Counted from the first letter of the stretch, positions 8,876 through 18,165 are shown. The stretch is 64,000 bases of DNA from JBBRDU01 sp038230335 (GCA_038230335.1 JBBRNL010000006.1:62001-126000); one strand, 5' to 3'. Notes: generated by a model from the letters alone, not told the origin. Numbers and translations: made by a program.

Positions 8876-9820
8876 ATGATTATCTCGAAGATCGTCGGCG
8901 GGCTTGGCAACCAAATGTTTTGTTATGCCGCGGCGCGGCGCCTGGCCCATCGGCTCGGGGCGATAATGAAGCTCGACCTGCAGGATTACAGGCGGGGTTT
9001 CAACCCGCCACGTCATGCGTTGCAAGCTTTTGAGCGTGACCTTGGGATCCGTAATTTTAACATTTCCGCGAGCGAAGCTACCGATGACGAAGTGGCTGCG
9101 CTGCGTGATAGATTCATGAGGCGCTCCCTGCGCGATCGCTCTGTGCGGCTGATCCGTCGCCGCTACGCTGACTTCCTCTGGCCGGCCTCGCACGTTCGCG
9201 AAAAATCCTTTCGGTTTGATGAGAAGGTGCTGAAATTACCCGACGATTGTTATTTGACCGGGTTTCGGCAAAGCGAGAAATATTTTGTGGACGCCGCGCA
9301 ATTGATTCGCCAGGAATTTACGTTTTGCGATCCGGAAATTCCGCGAATTGCGCGGGCTTTTATCGCCGAACTCAAAGGGGCGGAAGACACCCAGATTGTT
9401 TCCGTGCACATTCGTCGTGGAGATCTTGCATATGCGGCCGAAAAACTGGGTAATCGCGCAATCGTACATGGTCCCCCAATCACTTTGGAATATGTGCGCA
9501 AAGCGATGGCAACCTTTAGCGGTCGCCGCCGGTTTTTGGTTTTCTCGGACTCGTCAAGGGATATTGCCTGGTGTCGTGAGCAAATCACAGAGAACAATGT
9601 CTGTTTTTCAGAGGGACACACTGATATTTTAGATTTTGCGATAATGAGGTCCTGCGACCATCACATCATTGCAAACAGTGCTTTCAGCTGGTGGGCTGCA
9701 TGGTTGAATGAGAAGCCGAACAAGCGAATCGTTGCGCCAAAAGACTGGTTCTTCCAGTCTGCTTCCCGACCGGACGTTGTGACAGACGATCTGATCCCGG
9801 CGAGTTGGGAGACACTGTGA
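8876..9820 (+). CDS. GT11 family alpha-1,2-fucosyltransferase-like protein
   Basis: The 314-residue protein begins with the GT11 signature MIISKIVGGLGNQMFCYAAA and has VSVHIRRGDLAY (about 176-187), the HxRRGD donor-binding motif, plus DFAIMRSCDHHIIANSAFSWWAAWL near the C-terminus (split motif, 250-275). Family members transfer fucose from GDP-fucose in alpha-1,2 linkage; donor and linkage are family inference. No GDP-fucose synthesis genes are in the window, so the donor would come from elsewhere. Confidence 0.87.
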   Translation: MIISKIVGGLGNQMFCYAAARRLAHRLGAIMKLDLQDYRRGFNPPRHALQAFERDLGIRNFNISASEATDDEVAALRDRFMRRSLRDRSVRLIRRRYADFLWPASHVREKSFRFDEKVLKLPDDCYLTGFRQSEKYFVDAAQLIRQEFTFCDPEIPRIARAFIAELKGAEDTQIVSVHIRRGDLAYAAEKLGNRAIVHGPPITLEYVRKAMATFSGRRRFLVFSDSSRDIAWCREQITENNVCFSEGHTDILDFAIMRSCDHHIIANSAFSWWAAWLNEKPNKRIVAPKDWFFQSASRPDVVTDDLIPASWETL

Positions 9821-9878
9821 ACCCATCTATCTGGTGTGACTCGACTCTGATAATCCGATCTTGTTTGTTGCCGTCCAG

Positions 9879-10697
9879 ATGACCTTTCGTAAACGCGCTA
9901 ACCAAGCTTTGATGCGTCGGTTTCGTTCCGGACGTGGCCAAAAACTCTTGGAACGGGTCGGTTCACACTTGGATCTCTGGCGCGGTTATGGCGCCGGAGC
10001 TTTTGTGCAAGATAGCGGTGAGACCGCTGTTTTCGATTTGTTATTGGGCCATCATCCTCCGAGTGAGCCAGTCGTTATCTTCGACGTGGGTGCAAACCTG
10101 GGCGAATTCACGGCGGCGGCTCTCGGTGCCCTTGGCCCTTCAGCCCGAATTCACGCTTTTGAGCCAGCTCGTGAAGTCTTCGATAGGTTTCTCCAACGTT
10201 TTGTGGGAAACGACCGAGTCGTGCCGAATAATTTCGCGCTCGGCCCGGCCCCGGGCGAGCGTCCTCTTTTTGGCGGAGGTCATGACATTGGAATGGCTTC
10301 GCTGGTGCAGCGCCGGCTCGGTGATGGCAAGACATCTCAGTTTCAGGAAACTGTTAAGGTGATGCCGTTGAGTGATTACTGCGTCGATGTCGGCATCGAT
10401 CGAATCAACCTTTTGAAAATGGACGTCGAAGGTTTCGAACTGGAGGTGCTGCTTGGCGCGAAGAATTTGTTCGACAACGGGGGGATTGACGTCTGCTCCT
10501 TTGAGTTCGGCGGATGCAATCTGGATTCACGGACGTTTCTCCGGGATTTTTTTGAGTTTTTCACGCCCTACGGAATGCACATTTTTCGGATCACACCCAC
10601 GGGGACAATGATTGAATTGCCTCGTTATCACGAGCAGTTGGAAAAATTTACGACGACGAATTATGTGGCAGTGAGCCGGGAGATGAGCGCAGCGTAG
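9879..10697 (+). CDS. FkbM family methyltransferase (second copy type)
   Basis: The frame could start at a TTG at 9861, but the ATG at 9879 gives a normal FkbM N-terminus. Motifs are VVIFDVGANLGEFTAAALGALG, HAFEPAREVFDRFL and NLLKMDVEGFELEVLLGAK. The KMDVEGFE box is the strongest family mark. It is only distantly similar to the FkbM protein at 8001, so it probably acts on another position. The stop (TAG, 10695-10697) is followed one base later by the GTG of the next gene, suggesting co-translation. Confidence 0.85.
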   Translation: MTFRKRANQALMRRFRSGRGQKLLERVGSHLDLWRGYGAGAFVQDSGETAVFDLLLGHHPPSEPVVIFDVGANLGEFTAAALGALGPSARIHAFEPAREVFDRFLQRFVGNDRVVPNNFALGPAPGERPLFGGGHDIGMASLVQRRLGDGKTSQFQETVKVMPLSDYCVDVGIDRINLLKMDVEGFELEVLLGAKNLFDNGGIDVCSFEFGGCNLDSRTFLRDFFEFFTPYGMHIFRITPTGTMIELPRYHEQLEKFTTTNYVAVSREMSAA

Positions 10698-10698
10698 C

Positions 10699-11679
10699 GT
10701 GGCTTTAGCAATGAAAACGGTCGCGCCGGTTTCGGCGGTCATCGCCACGCGCAATCGAACTGCGAGCTTGGGGAGGACTTTTGATTCGATGTTCCTGCAG
10801 GAAATCATTCCTTCGGAAGTCATCGTCGTTGATGCGTCGGACGATGAGCGAACGAAAACCCTGGTCGAAGGCTTAGCGGCAAAGCAGAGTTCCGCGTGCG
10901 CGTTCCATTGGGTCAGAGCGGCCACGCTGGGCGCAGCCGCGCAGCGCAACGAGGGTGTCGCACTCGCTACCCAGTCGGTCATTTGGTTTTTCGACGATGA
11001 CATTCGATTTGAGGACAATTGTGTTTCTCGGTTGTGCCACGCCCTCCAGGGCGAGCCTCAACTGGGCGGTGTCAACGCGATGATTACGAATCAAAGGTAT
11101 CAGTCGCCCGGAGGGATGAGTCGTTTCATGTTTACCCTGATGAATGGGCGCACCGAAAAGAGTTTCGCGGGGAAAGTGATCGGCCCGGCCATTAACTTGT
11201 TGCCGGAAGATCGTGACGATCTCCCTGACGTCGTGCCGGTGGAATGGCTGAATACGACCTGCACGATGTATCGCCGTGAGGCATTGCCCTCTCCGCCATT
11301 CGATTCGTTCTATGTTGGCTATTCCGTGATGGAGGACGTGACGTTATCCTTGAGAGTAGCGGCAGCGGGCTGGAAACTCGCCAACGTGCGCACGGCCCGG
11401 ATTTTTCACGACAGCCAGCCGGGCGACCATAAATCGGATGTCGCAGCCAGGTCGGAGATGGAGTTGATTAACCGTCACTACGTAATGACTGATCTGCTGA
11501 AAAAAAGAAGGTGGTCGGATTACGGAAGACTCGCGATTTGGGAACTGTTTTCTGTCGTATCGGCAAGCACTTCGCCATCCGGGCGCAAGAATCTTGTCCA
11601 GCTGCTTCGGGGAAAGGGGAGGGCCTTGGCTCGCCTGGTTCGGCCCAACGAAGGTCAATCATCGACTGCTCATGACTGA
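10699..11679 (+). CDS. Family 2 glycosyltransferase
   Basis: A GT-A fold glycosyltransferase: PVSAVIATRNRTASLGRTFDS (nucleotide-binding strand), EVIVVDASDDERT, and IWFFDDDIRFEDN with the metal-binding DDD near residue 96. VEWLNTTCTMYRREAL and a later YSVMEDVTLSLR (ED acid pair) are the usual acceptor-side elements. GTG at 10699 and ATG at 10711 are both possible starts; GTG lies directly after the previous stop. The 3' end overlaps the next gene by 8 nt. Confidence 0.85.
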   Translation: MALAMKTVAPVSAVIATRNRTASLGRTFDSMFLQEIIPSEVIVVDASDDERTKTLVEGLAAKQSSACAFHWVRAATLGAAAQRNEGVALATQSVIWFFDDDIRFEDNCVSRLCHALQGEPQLGGVNAMITNQRYQSPGGMSRFMFTLMNGRTEKSFAGKVIGPAINLLPEDRDDLPDVVPVEWLNTTCTMYRREALPSPPFDSFYVGYSVMEDVTLSLRVAAAGWKLANVRTARIFHDSQPGDHKSDVAARSEMELINRHYVMTDLLKKRRWSDYGRLAIWELFSVVSASTSPSGRKNLVQLLRGKGRALARLVRPNEGQSSTAHD

Positions 11680-12541
11680 CAAAACTGGAAACAGCAATGC
11701 CGCAGTCGTCGGGATAGTGACTCGTGATCGATCGAACGTTTTGCCAAAGGCAATTGTGTCGGCTCTGGCGCAGGAAGGCGGCGCAATCCGGGTGTCGGTG
11801 ATTGACGATGGTTCGCAGGATGCGACTCCGGATCTGGCTAAGCGCTTTCCCGCCGTTGAATGGATCACGCGGCCGGAACCGCTTGGATATATGGCCGCCC
11901 GGAATCATTGGATGATGAACTCGGCCAAAGATTATTTTGTGAGTCTGGACGACGATGCCTGGTTCCTTGCGGGCGACGAGGTCTCCGTCGCTCGTGCGGT
12001 CATGGATGAAGAGCCTCGTGTCGCCGCAATCGCCTTCGACATCTTGTCCCCAGACAAGCCGGAAACGAAGCCGCGCTCCGGAATCGAACGGGTTTCATCC
12101 TTCATTGGCTGCGGCCATATGCTACGATTATCCGCGGTCAGAGAGGTGGGCGGTTACGAAGAGGTTCCCGGAAGCTACGGAGTGGAAGAAAAGGATTTAT
12201 GTCTGCGATTGATTGATGCGTCGTACGAAGTCGTTCGCCTCAACGGGGTTCACGTCTGGCATGACAAAACGCCGGTGGCGCGTCAAATGTCCGCGCAACT
12301 TGAATCAGGTGTATGTAATGACCTTGTCATGGCGTTCCGACGAACGCCCACCATGCTCCTGCCGGCGGCGCTTGTGATGAAGGTCTATCGCCATCTGCTA
12401 TTCGGCGTGAGGAAACAATCCCTAGGGCCGGTTACTGCAGGCATCGCCTTGTTTTTCAAAAAGCTTCCATCGATCTGGCGGTCGCGCCGACCCGTGCGGG
12501 CTTCGAGCTTGAGAACCTTCATGCGCTTGCGTCCCCAATAA
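11672..12541 (+). CDS. Family 2 glycosyltransferase
   Basis: The frame is open from 11594, but the ATG at 11672 is preferred: it sits in the tight overlap ATGACTGA with the preceding gene's stop and puts the fold's first strand (AAVVGIVTRDRSNVLPKAI) at the N-terminus. VSVIDDGSQDATPDLA and YFVSLDDDAWFL (DDD metal site) confirm GT2. GVEEKDLCLRLIDASY supplies the catalytic-base region. The last base of its TAA is the first base of the next ATG. Confidence 0.85.
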   Translation: MTDKTGNSNAAVVGIVTRDRSNVLPKAIVSALAQEGGAIRVSVIDDGSQDATPDLAKRFPAVEWITRPEPLGYMAARNHWMMNSAKDYFVSLDDDAWFLAGDEVSVARAVMDEEPRVAAIAFDILSPDKPETKPRSGIERVSSFIGCGHMLRLSAVREVGGYEEVPGSYGVEEKDLCLRLIDASYEVVRLNGVHVWHDKTPVARQMSAQLESGVCNDLVMAFRRTPTMLLPAALVMKVYRHLLFGVRKQSLGPVTAGIALFFKKLPSIWRSRRPVRASSLRTFMRLRPQ

Positions 12542-13104
12542 TGGAAGCCCTACTGCTTCGCATTCCCCGGGGATTAATGAGCCGCATTCGGGTGGCGGCC
12601 TATCGGTTGCTTGGGATGAAACAAGGCTGCCACAATCGGATGGAAGGCGGCGGACGATGCCGGCGGCTAAAGCAGATTGAGATCGGAAACCATAATGCTT
12701 TTACCCAGGGCTGCTGGCTTTGGCCGGTCGAGGAAGATTTCGATGGCGTTCGAATCCGCATCGGAAACGGCAATTACTTCAATCGTAATCTCATGATCGA
12801 CGCCTGCGGTTATGTCGAGATCGGGAGCGAGAACATGTTCGGTCCCGATGTTTACATGACGGATAGCAATCACACCTCCGGCGGCGGTGTTTCGCCAAAG
12901 ACTCTCCCCATGATCAGAGGTCGGATCAAGATTGGAAACAACTGCTGGATCGGAGCGAAGGCGATCATTTTGAAAGACGTGGAGCTTGGCGATGGTTGCG
13001 TTGTGGGCGCAGGCGCGGTGGTAACCAAAAGTTTCCCGAGTGGCTCCATAATTGCTGGAATCCCGGCCAGACCACTGCCGCAAAAGGAATCTGATCGGGC
13101 GTGA
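12541..13104 (+). CDS. Hexapeptide-repeat (left-handed beta-helix) acetyltransferase
   Basis: The 187-residue product carries the [LIV]-G-x4 hexapeptide periodicity: IEIGNHNAFTQG, IRIGNGNYFNRN, VEIGSENMFGPD, IKIGNNCWIGAKAIILKD and VELGDGCVVGAGAVVTKSF. The end, GIPARPLP, is typical of the maltose/galactoside O-acetyltransferase and WbbJ group. The catalytic histidine is probably in TDSNHTSGGG. It would O-acetylate a sugar of the repeat unit. Start and stop overlap both neighbours (TAATG, GTGA), so it is likely coupled with them. Confidence 0.85.
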   Translation: MEALLLRIPRGLMSRIRVAAYRLLGMKQGCHNRMEGGGRCRRLKQIEIGNHNAFTQGCWLWPVEEDFDGVRIRIGNGNYFNRNLMIDACGYVEIGSENMFGPDVYMTDSNHTSGGGVSPKTLPMIRGRIKIGNNCWIGAKAIILKDVELGDGCVVGAGAVVTKSFPSGSIIAGIPARPLPQKESDRA

Positions 13105-14312
13105 AAGTCTTGCTCGCTCATCCGGGCACACAGCATTCCTTTCATTTGGCGCGCGAGTTGGATCGACAGGGCAGTCTGGCTGCGTTCTACACCGGGATAG
13201 CTTTTCGGCCTGATGGCGTTATTGCCCGACTGGGCCGCGCTCTTTCGACTCCGCATCGAAAGGGTATCGGCAACCGAATTTTGCCTGATGGTTTTTCCGC
13301 CGCGATCCAGCGTCGCCCCATCGGAGAATTGCGAGCTCTGTGGCAATTGCGTCGCGGAATGGACGAGCAGACGGTTTTACACCGCCGCAACGAATCTTTT
13401 CAAAGGTCGATTTCAGACGAGGCCATCGCGGAAACGAATGCCGTAATCGGAGTTGATACAGCCGGTTGGATTCTGGCAGACCGATGCCGAAATCTTGGAC
13501 GACCGTTCCTTTTGGATCAAAGCATCGGGCATCCCGATGCAAAGCAGGCGATGCACAACGAGATGCGTTCGGCGTTTCCAGAATGGACGGAAGATTCCGA
13601 GCAGCGGCGACTGGAGGTCCGCGATGCTGAGATAAAGGAGCAAACCGATGCGACGGCCATTGTGACGGCTTCTTCATTCGCCAAGCAGACGCTCGTTGAA
13701 AACGGCGTGCCGGCGGAGAAAATCCATGTTATCCCGTATGGAGTTGACACTGCGCGGTTTTCTTTGAACCGGAGCACGGTGCCGCGACCCTTTCGTTTTG
13801 TTTTTGTGGGACTGCTGACCGCGCGGAAAGGAATCCCGTTGCTCCTGCAGACGTGGAGTCGCCTGGCTGCGTCAGGCGCGGAACTGTGGCTGATCGGCCC
13901 GGCCTCGGACACCGCTCGCACCCTGATTCCTCGGCTCAACGGATTACGGCAATTCGGGTCTGTTTCTCAACCAGAGGTTTCCCGACTGCTATCCGAGTGT
14001 GACATTTTTGTCTTCCCGAGTTTCTTCGAAGGATTCGGTCTTGTGCTGCTCGAGGCCATGGCCTGTGGTTTGCCAGTCATTACGACAACGGCCACGGCTG
14101 GCCCTGATATTGTTAAGGAAGGTGAAGACGGGTGGGTGATTCATCCCGGTGATTTGGATGGACTCGTGAACGCGATGCAGCGATGTCTGGATCATCGTGA
14201 CCGCGTATCGAAGATGGGTTTGAGCGCGCGTAAAACAGCGGAGCGATTCACCTGGGGAGCATACGGAGATCGGTGGGTCGAAACTCTGCGAAACGTCGCG
14301 GGGATTAAGTAA
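13101..14312 (+). CDS. Family 4 (GT-B) glycosyltransferase
   Basis: Starts at GTG within GTGA. The N-terminal domain begins KVLLAHPGTQHSFHLARELDRQG. The C-terminal domain has FRFVFVGLLTARKGIPLLLQTW and the donor-binding ExFxxxxxxE type segment SFFEGFGLVLLEAMACGLPVI, characteristic of GT4. It probably adds one sugar to the lipid-linked repeat unit from a nucleotide-sugar donor. Length (403 residues) is normal for the family, with no repeat insertion. Confidence 0.87.
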   Translation: MKVLLAHPGTQHSFHLARELDRQGSLAAFYTGIAFRPDGVIARLGRALSTPHRKGIGNRILPDGFSAAIQRRPIGELRALWQLRRGMDEQTVLHRRNESFQRSISDEAIAETNAVIGVDTAGWILADRCRNLGRPFLLDQSIGHPDAKQAMHNEMRSAFPEWTEDSEQRRLEVRDAEIKEQTDATAIVTASSFAKQTLVENGVPAEKIHVIPYGVDTARFSLNRSTVPRPFRFVFVGLLTARKGIPLLLQTWSRLAASGAELWLIGPASDTARTLIPRLNGLRQFGSVSQPEVSRLLSECDIFVFPSFFEGFGLVLLEAMACGLPVITTTATAGPDIVKEGEDGWVIHPGDLDGLVNAMQRCLDHRDRVSKMGLSARKTAERFTWGAYGDRWVETLRNVAGIK

Positions 14313-15517
14313 TGCTCGCCATTCTCGCAACTCACCCCATTCAATATCAAGTGCCGCTTTGGCAGATGCTGGCGCGGGATGGACGTGTTCCTTTCGAGGT
14401 CTGGTATTTAAGTGAGCACGCTACACGGGCGAGCCGGGATCGGGAATTCGGGCGAAATTTCGCATGGGATCTGGACATGCTGGAGGGCTATCCGCACCGC
14501 TTCCTACAAACACCCCGTGGGGCCACGCCCGCGACTCCATTCCGTTCGCGCATCGCGCAATCTTTGCCGGGACTTTTCGCGGAGAATAAAGTGAGCGCTG
14601 TATGGGTGCAGGGTTGGCAAGTTGCGGCGTATTGGCAGGCGGTCTGGGCCGCGAAGAAAACCGGGCTGCAAGTTTGGTTGCGCGGTGAGAGCAACGCGAT
14701 GGCGCCCACTCCAGCTTGGAAGAACGCGATCAAACGTCCGCTTCTCGGGCAACTCTTTCGTCGGGTCGATCACTTCCTTTGCATCGGTACGGCAAACCGC
14801 GACCTGTATCGCAGCTACGGCGTGCCTGAGTCAAAGCTGCATATGACGCCCTACGCGGTAGACAACACTCGCTTCGCCCAACAGGCCGAAGCGATCAGAG
14901 GTCAGAGGTCAGATATCAGACGTCAGTGGGGAATCCCAAAAGACGCCTTCGTCGCCCTATTTTGCGGGAAATTTATTCTCAAAAAGCGGCCTCTCGATTT
15001 GATTAAGGCTACCCAATTACTATTAACAAATAACTCAATAACCAATAACGGTGGACGGGACGTCCACCTTCTCTTCGTCGGCTCCGGCGAGCTTGGCGAC
15101 GAAATGCGAGCCAACTGCAACGTCGTCTTCGACGCAGAGCGCTCTCCAAATAACCAGGAGCTGATAACTGATAACCGGAAGCCAGCCGCTTCGTTCGCCG
15201 GTTTCCTGAATCAGACCGAAATCTCCCGTGCCTACGTAGCCGCCGACGTGCTCGTGTTGCCCAGTGATTACGCCGAGACGTGGGGCCTGGTGGTCAATGA
15301 AGCGATGGCGAGCGGACTGCCCTGTAATATAAGCGACCGATGTGGATGCGGACCCGATCTTGGTGCGTGCGCCGGGAACTCGGTGTTTGAGTTCGGGAAA
15401 ATTAACCAGCTTGCACGCCAAATCGTTGACCGCGCTCACCCTGGAGGGCAGCCGTCGCCGCCTCCTTCTCTTCGCCAGACGGTGGAGGTGGTTCATGATC
15501 TTTATAGCGGAAGATGA
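14312..15517 (+). CDS. Family 4 glycosyltransferase carrying three in-frame repeat insertions
   Basis: A GT4 enzyme: LAILATHPIQYQVPLWQMLA at the N-terminus, VALFCGKFILKKRPLDLIKA at the start of the C-terminal domain, and LPSDYAETWGLVVNEAMASGLP as the donor-binding segment (E-x7-E spacing). Three surface-loop positions hold peptides encoded by low-complexity DNA: IRGQRSDIRRQ (about 195-205), LLTNNSITNNG (235-247) and NNQELITDNRKP (279-290). All three leave the frame intact and lie between predicted secondary-structure elements. It shares a base with the previous stop and overlaps the next gene by 4 nt (ATGA). Confidence 0.86.
   Translation: MLAILATHPIQYQVPLWQMLARDGRVPFEVWYLSEHATRASRDREFGRNFAWDLDMLEGYPHRFLQTPRGATPATPFRSRIAQSLPGLFAENKVSAVWVQGWQVAAYWQAVWAAKKTGLQVWLRGESNAMAPTPAWKNAIKRPLLGQLFRRVDHFLCIGTANRDLYRSYGVPESKLHMTPYAVDNTRFAQQAEAIRGQRSDIRRQWGIPKDAFVALFCGKFILKKRPLDLIKATQLLLTNNSITNNGGRDVHLLFVGSGELGDEMRANCNVVFDAERSPNNQELITDNRKPAASFAGFLNQTEISRAYVAADVLVLPSDYAETWGLVVNEAMASGLPCNISDRCGCGPDLGACAGNSVFEFGKINQLARQIVDRAHPGGQPSPPPSLRQTVEVVHDLYSGR
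14893..14926 (+). repeat. In-frame GATCAGAGGTCAGA-type repeat in a GT4 gene
   Basis: Four degenerate copies of a GTCAGA/ATCAGA unit, the same family as 254-336, translated as IRGQRSDIRRQ. The purine-rich strand is again the coding strand. Confidence 0.75.
15014..15050 (+). repeat. In-frame AATAACCAATAAC-type repeat in a GT4 gene
   Basis: AT-rich units (ATTAACAAATAACTCAATAA type) inside GC-rich coding sequence, translated as LLTNNSITNNG. The same family recurs at 15148 and in the spacer 22175-22380. Confidence 0.7.
15148..15181 (+). repeat. In-frame GATAACTGATAACC-type repeat in a GT4 gene
   Basis: CTGATAACTGATAACCGGAA and its flank form the third insertion in this gene, translated as NNQELITDNRKP. 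It resembles spacer units near 22211 and 22342. Confidence 0.7.
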
Positions 15518-16623
15518 AAGTGACTATCGTCTGCGCTGCCGGCATCGTTTCCGGAAAGGAAGTCATGGCCTTGGAGCTTGGCCAGGGATTACGCGAACTC
15601 GGCACAGAAGTCTGCTTTTTGACAAGCAAATGGGGCAGCGGCGAGTTTGCGAGGCGGGCAGAAGACGCGGGATTTGAAACCTTGCGTTTGTGGCTCGGTT
15701 TCATTTCCGCGACTCTTCGTTTGGACACCGCGTGGATGACATTGCATCAGCTTTGGCACTGGCCGTCCTTGTTCATCGCGTACCGCCGCTTCCTGAAAGA
15801 ATTCGGCCCTGACAAGGTTGTCCACACGAACTGGCATCACCTTTTACTATTGTGGCCGCTGTTGCACCCGCGGCGTGACCTTTACTGGGTTCATGAATTG
15901 ATGCCAAACACGTCGCGCTATCGAACGCTCTTCCGCCTCTTGAATCGTCGCGTTAGTTTATTCGTACCCGTTTCTCAGGCTGCCGGTCAGTCTCTCGCCG
16001 ACATCGGGATTCCCGCGGACAAAATTCGCGTCATTCATAACGGGATTGCTGATCCTGCTTCGGACGTTCGACCTCCGTCAGGCGATGGAAAACTAATCAT
16101 TGGGATCGTAGGACAAATCGGTGCGTGGAAGGGACACGAAGACTTGCTGGAGGCGTTTCACGTCATCCTCCGAGACTTTGCTGCGGCGCAGTTACACATT
16201 TTTGGAAAGGGATCACCGGATTATGAAATGTTTCTACATCACCGTATCAGCGAAATGGATGCGACGGGGAGCGTGGTCTGGCACGGTTTTGTCGGTGATC
16301 GGTCGCAAATTTTTTCTGGCCTAACCATTTTGGTAGTTCCAAGCCGATCGGAAGATCCGCTGCCGACGACAGCAATCGAAGCAGCTTTCTTTGGAATTCC
16401 GGTAGTTGCGACGAGACGGGGGGGGCTCGCTGAAATCGTCGAAGATGGAGGAACAGGCTTCCTGGTGGAATCCGGGAAACCACTGGAACTTGCCGCCCGG
16501 ATAAGCATGGTTCTGGCTGATGCAGGGCTGCGAAGGCAAATGGGCGAACAAGCAAGAACAAGAGCGATCGAGAAATTTTGCCGTCGAGAATTCATTACGA
16601 ATTTCTCGAAAGTGTTAAATTAA
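15514..16623 (+). CDS. Family 4 glycosyltransferase
   Basis: A 369-residue GT4 enzyme with KVTIVCAAGIVSGKEVMALELGQG at the N-terminal nucleotide-fold start (split over residues 2-25), LIIGIVGQIGAWKGHEDLLEAF at the C-terminal domain start, and VVPSRSEDPLPTTAIEAAFFG followed by IPVVATRRGGLAEIV as the donor site. The first acid of the usual E-x7-E pair is present in SED. ATG overlaps the preceding TGA; the stop TAA overlaps the next ATG (TAATG at 16621-16625). Confidence 0.86.
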   Translation: MKVTIVCAAGIVSGKEVMALELGQGLRELGTEVCFLTSKWGSGEFARRAEDAGFETLRLWLGFISATLRLDTAWMTLHQLWHWPSLFIAYRRFLKEFGPDKVVHTNWHHLLLLWPLLHPRRDLYWVHELMPNTSRYRTLFRLLNRRVSLFVPVSQAAGQSLADIGIPADKIRVIHNGIADPASDVRPPSGDGKLIIGIVGQIGAWKGHEDLLEAFHVILRDFAAAQLHIFGKGSPDYEMFLHHRISEMDATGSVVWHGFVGDRSQIFSGLTILVVPSRSEDPLPTTAIEAAFFGIPVVATRRGGLAEIVEDGGTGFLVESGKPLELAARISMVLADAGLRRQMGEQARTRAIEKFCRREFITNFSKVLN

Positions 16624-18122
16624 TGGCAGACATGGCTTTATCGTCTGAACTAGCGCCTCCGATGGAGGCTATTCGTCCCGGGGCTGGAGTTGGGGCCAAC
16701 GGGAGCGCTGTGCCATTCGGGAACCGGCCCGGTGTTCGACCGCACAAGGAGCTCGCTCTCTTGCCCCGGTCGATCTGGATGGTCTCTGCTGTTTTAATTG
16801 CCTGGGGACTTTCGACGATGAATCCCCTTCTGACGGCTGGTGCCATCGTCGTTCTGTTGGTGTGCGCGCAACTTCTTTGGCGGCCAGGAGAGCCGCCGGT
16901 CCTGTTGTTTGTATGCGCAATTCAATGGGTGCAGGCATCAACCGCAGTCTTTTACGCTAACTATTATGCAATGCCACTGGACCTCTGCTTCGGAGGGTTA
17001 TGGGCAGAATCAGCGACCTGGCTGTGTTTGGTCGGCGTCCTTGCTCTGGGCTTGGGAATGCGCGTCGCGCTGCTACACCCAGTCAGGGCGGATCCTCCGA
17101 AGATGACAAATATTAAATCTGGGTCGGTCTTCATTTTCTATCTGGTCAGCTTCGCCGGCGCTGCCGTGCTTGATCGCGTCGCCTGGATCATTCCCGGTTT
17201 GGCTCAATTCATCCTGGCCTTCATTGCAATAAAATGGGCAATCCTGTTTTTGCTCTTTTATTCTGTCTTGGAGAGGAGGCAGGGATACTGGTTCATGGGG
17301 ATCGCCTTCCTCATTGAAGTAGCGGCAGGAGTCGTAGGATTTTTTGCGAACTTTAAGACTGTTTTTTTCCTGCTCAGTATTGCTCTCTTCACTTCGTCGA
17401 CTCGTTCCTGGCGAAAACGGATCGTCCTTGCCTTAGCGATCTCCGCGGTCCTCTTGCTCATGGGAATCGTGTGGGCTGTGATCAAAGGAGAGTACCGCGA
17501 TTTTTTAAACCAGGGTACCAACACTCAACAAGTGCTGGTCCCGTTAAGTGAGAGAGCCGATAAGCTATTGGCGGAGGCGGGGGACTTCTCCGAAGAGCAG
17601 TTCTCGGAAGGGATTGACGCCATGGTCCTTCGAATTAGCTACGTCAAGTTCTTCGCCATGACGCTGGAGTCCGTTCCTAACGACATGCCTTATGAGAATG
17701 GAGATCTTTGGTTAGGAGCGCTCAAGCACATTGCTACGCCCCGAATCCTCTTCCCGGATAAGGCTCCCTTGAATGATTCGGAAATTACACAAAAATATCT
17801 TGGCATTGCGGTGGCCGGAGCGGAGCAGGGAACCTCCATCGGCATTGGCTATATGGCGGAAAGCTATATTGACTACGGGCCATTCTGGATGTGTCTCCCT
17901 ATTTTTGGACTCGGATTATTTTACGGACTGATCTATCGTTATTTTGTCGTTCGAAGTGATTCGAGGGTGCTCGGATTTGCAGCAGCGGTGGCCCTCCTCC
18001 TTCCGGCGGCGCAGGATTTCGCGGCGTCCAACGTAAAAATTCTGGGCGGTGTGGTCATGGCGTTCATTGTTATTGTGATCGCGTTCAAGTTGTTTAAAAA
18101 ACTTCTGCCCAACTTTGGCTAA
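16623..18122 (+). CDS. Wzy-like polytopic membrane protein (putative repeat-unit polymerase)
   Basis: ATG at 16623 is preferred because it overlaps the previous stop; an upstream in-frame start would lie inside the GT4 gene. The 499-residue product has about ten to twelve hydrophobic segments. A large soluble loop (about 310-400, with NQGTNTQQVLVPLSERADK, then LRISYVKFFAMTLESVPNDM and ATPRILFPDKAPLNDSE) separates the last two or three, as in O-antigen/capsule polymerases. Such polymerases diverge too far for motif proof. Its position among the sugar transferases, together with the Wzx-type flippase gene, supports the call. Confidence 0.6.
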   Translation: MADMALSSELAPPMEAIRPGAGVGANGSAVPFGNRPGVRPHKELALLPRSIWMVSAVLIAWGLSTMNPLLTAGAIVVLLVCAQLLWRPGEPPVLLFVCAIQWVQASTAVFYANYYAMPLDLCFGGLWAESATWLCLVGVLALGLGMRVALLHPVRADPPKMTNIKSGSVFIFYLVSFAGAAVLDRVAWIIPGLAQFILAFIAIKWAILFLLFYSVLERRQGYWFMGIAFLIEVAAGVVGFFANFKTVFFLLSIALFTSSTRSWRKRIVLALAISAVLLLMGIVWAVIKGEYRDFLNQGTNTQQVLVPLSERADKLLAEAGDFSEEQFSEGIDAMVLRISYVKFFAMTLESVPNDMPYENGDLWLGALKHIATPRILFPDKAPLNDSEITQKYLGIAVAGAEQGTSIGIGYMAESYIDYGPFWMCLPIFGLGLFYGLIYRYFVVRSDSRVLGFAAAVALLLPAAQDFAASNVKILGGVVMAFIVIVIAFKLFKKLLPNFG

Positions 18123-18165
18123 TTCGACAGAGACGATTGAGGCTCGCAAAGAGGAGGTATCCCCA

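Noticed and set aside
18115..18165. TTG start for the acyltransferase-3 gene
   Set aside because: GTG at 18166 has GAGGAGG 8 nt upstream and matches the usual N-terminus of the family.
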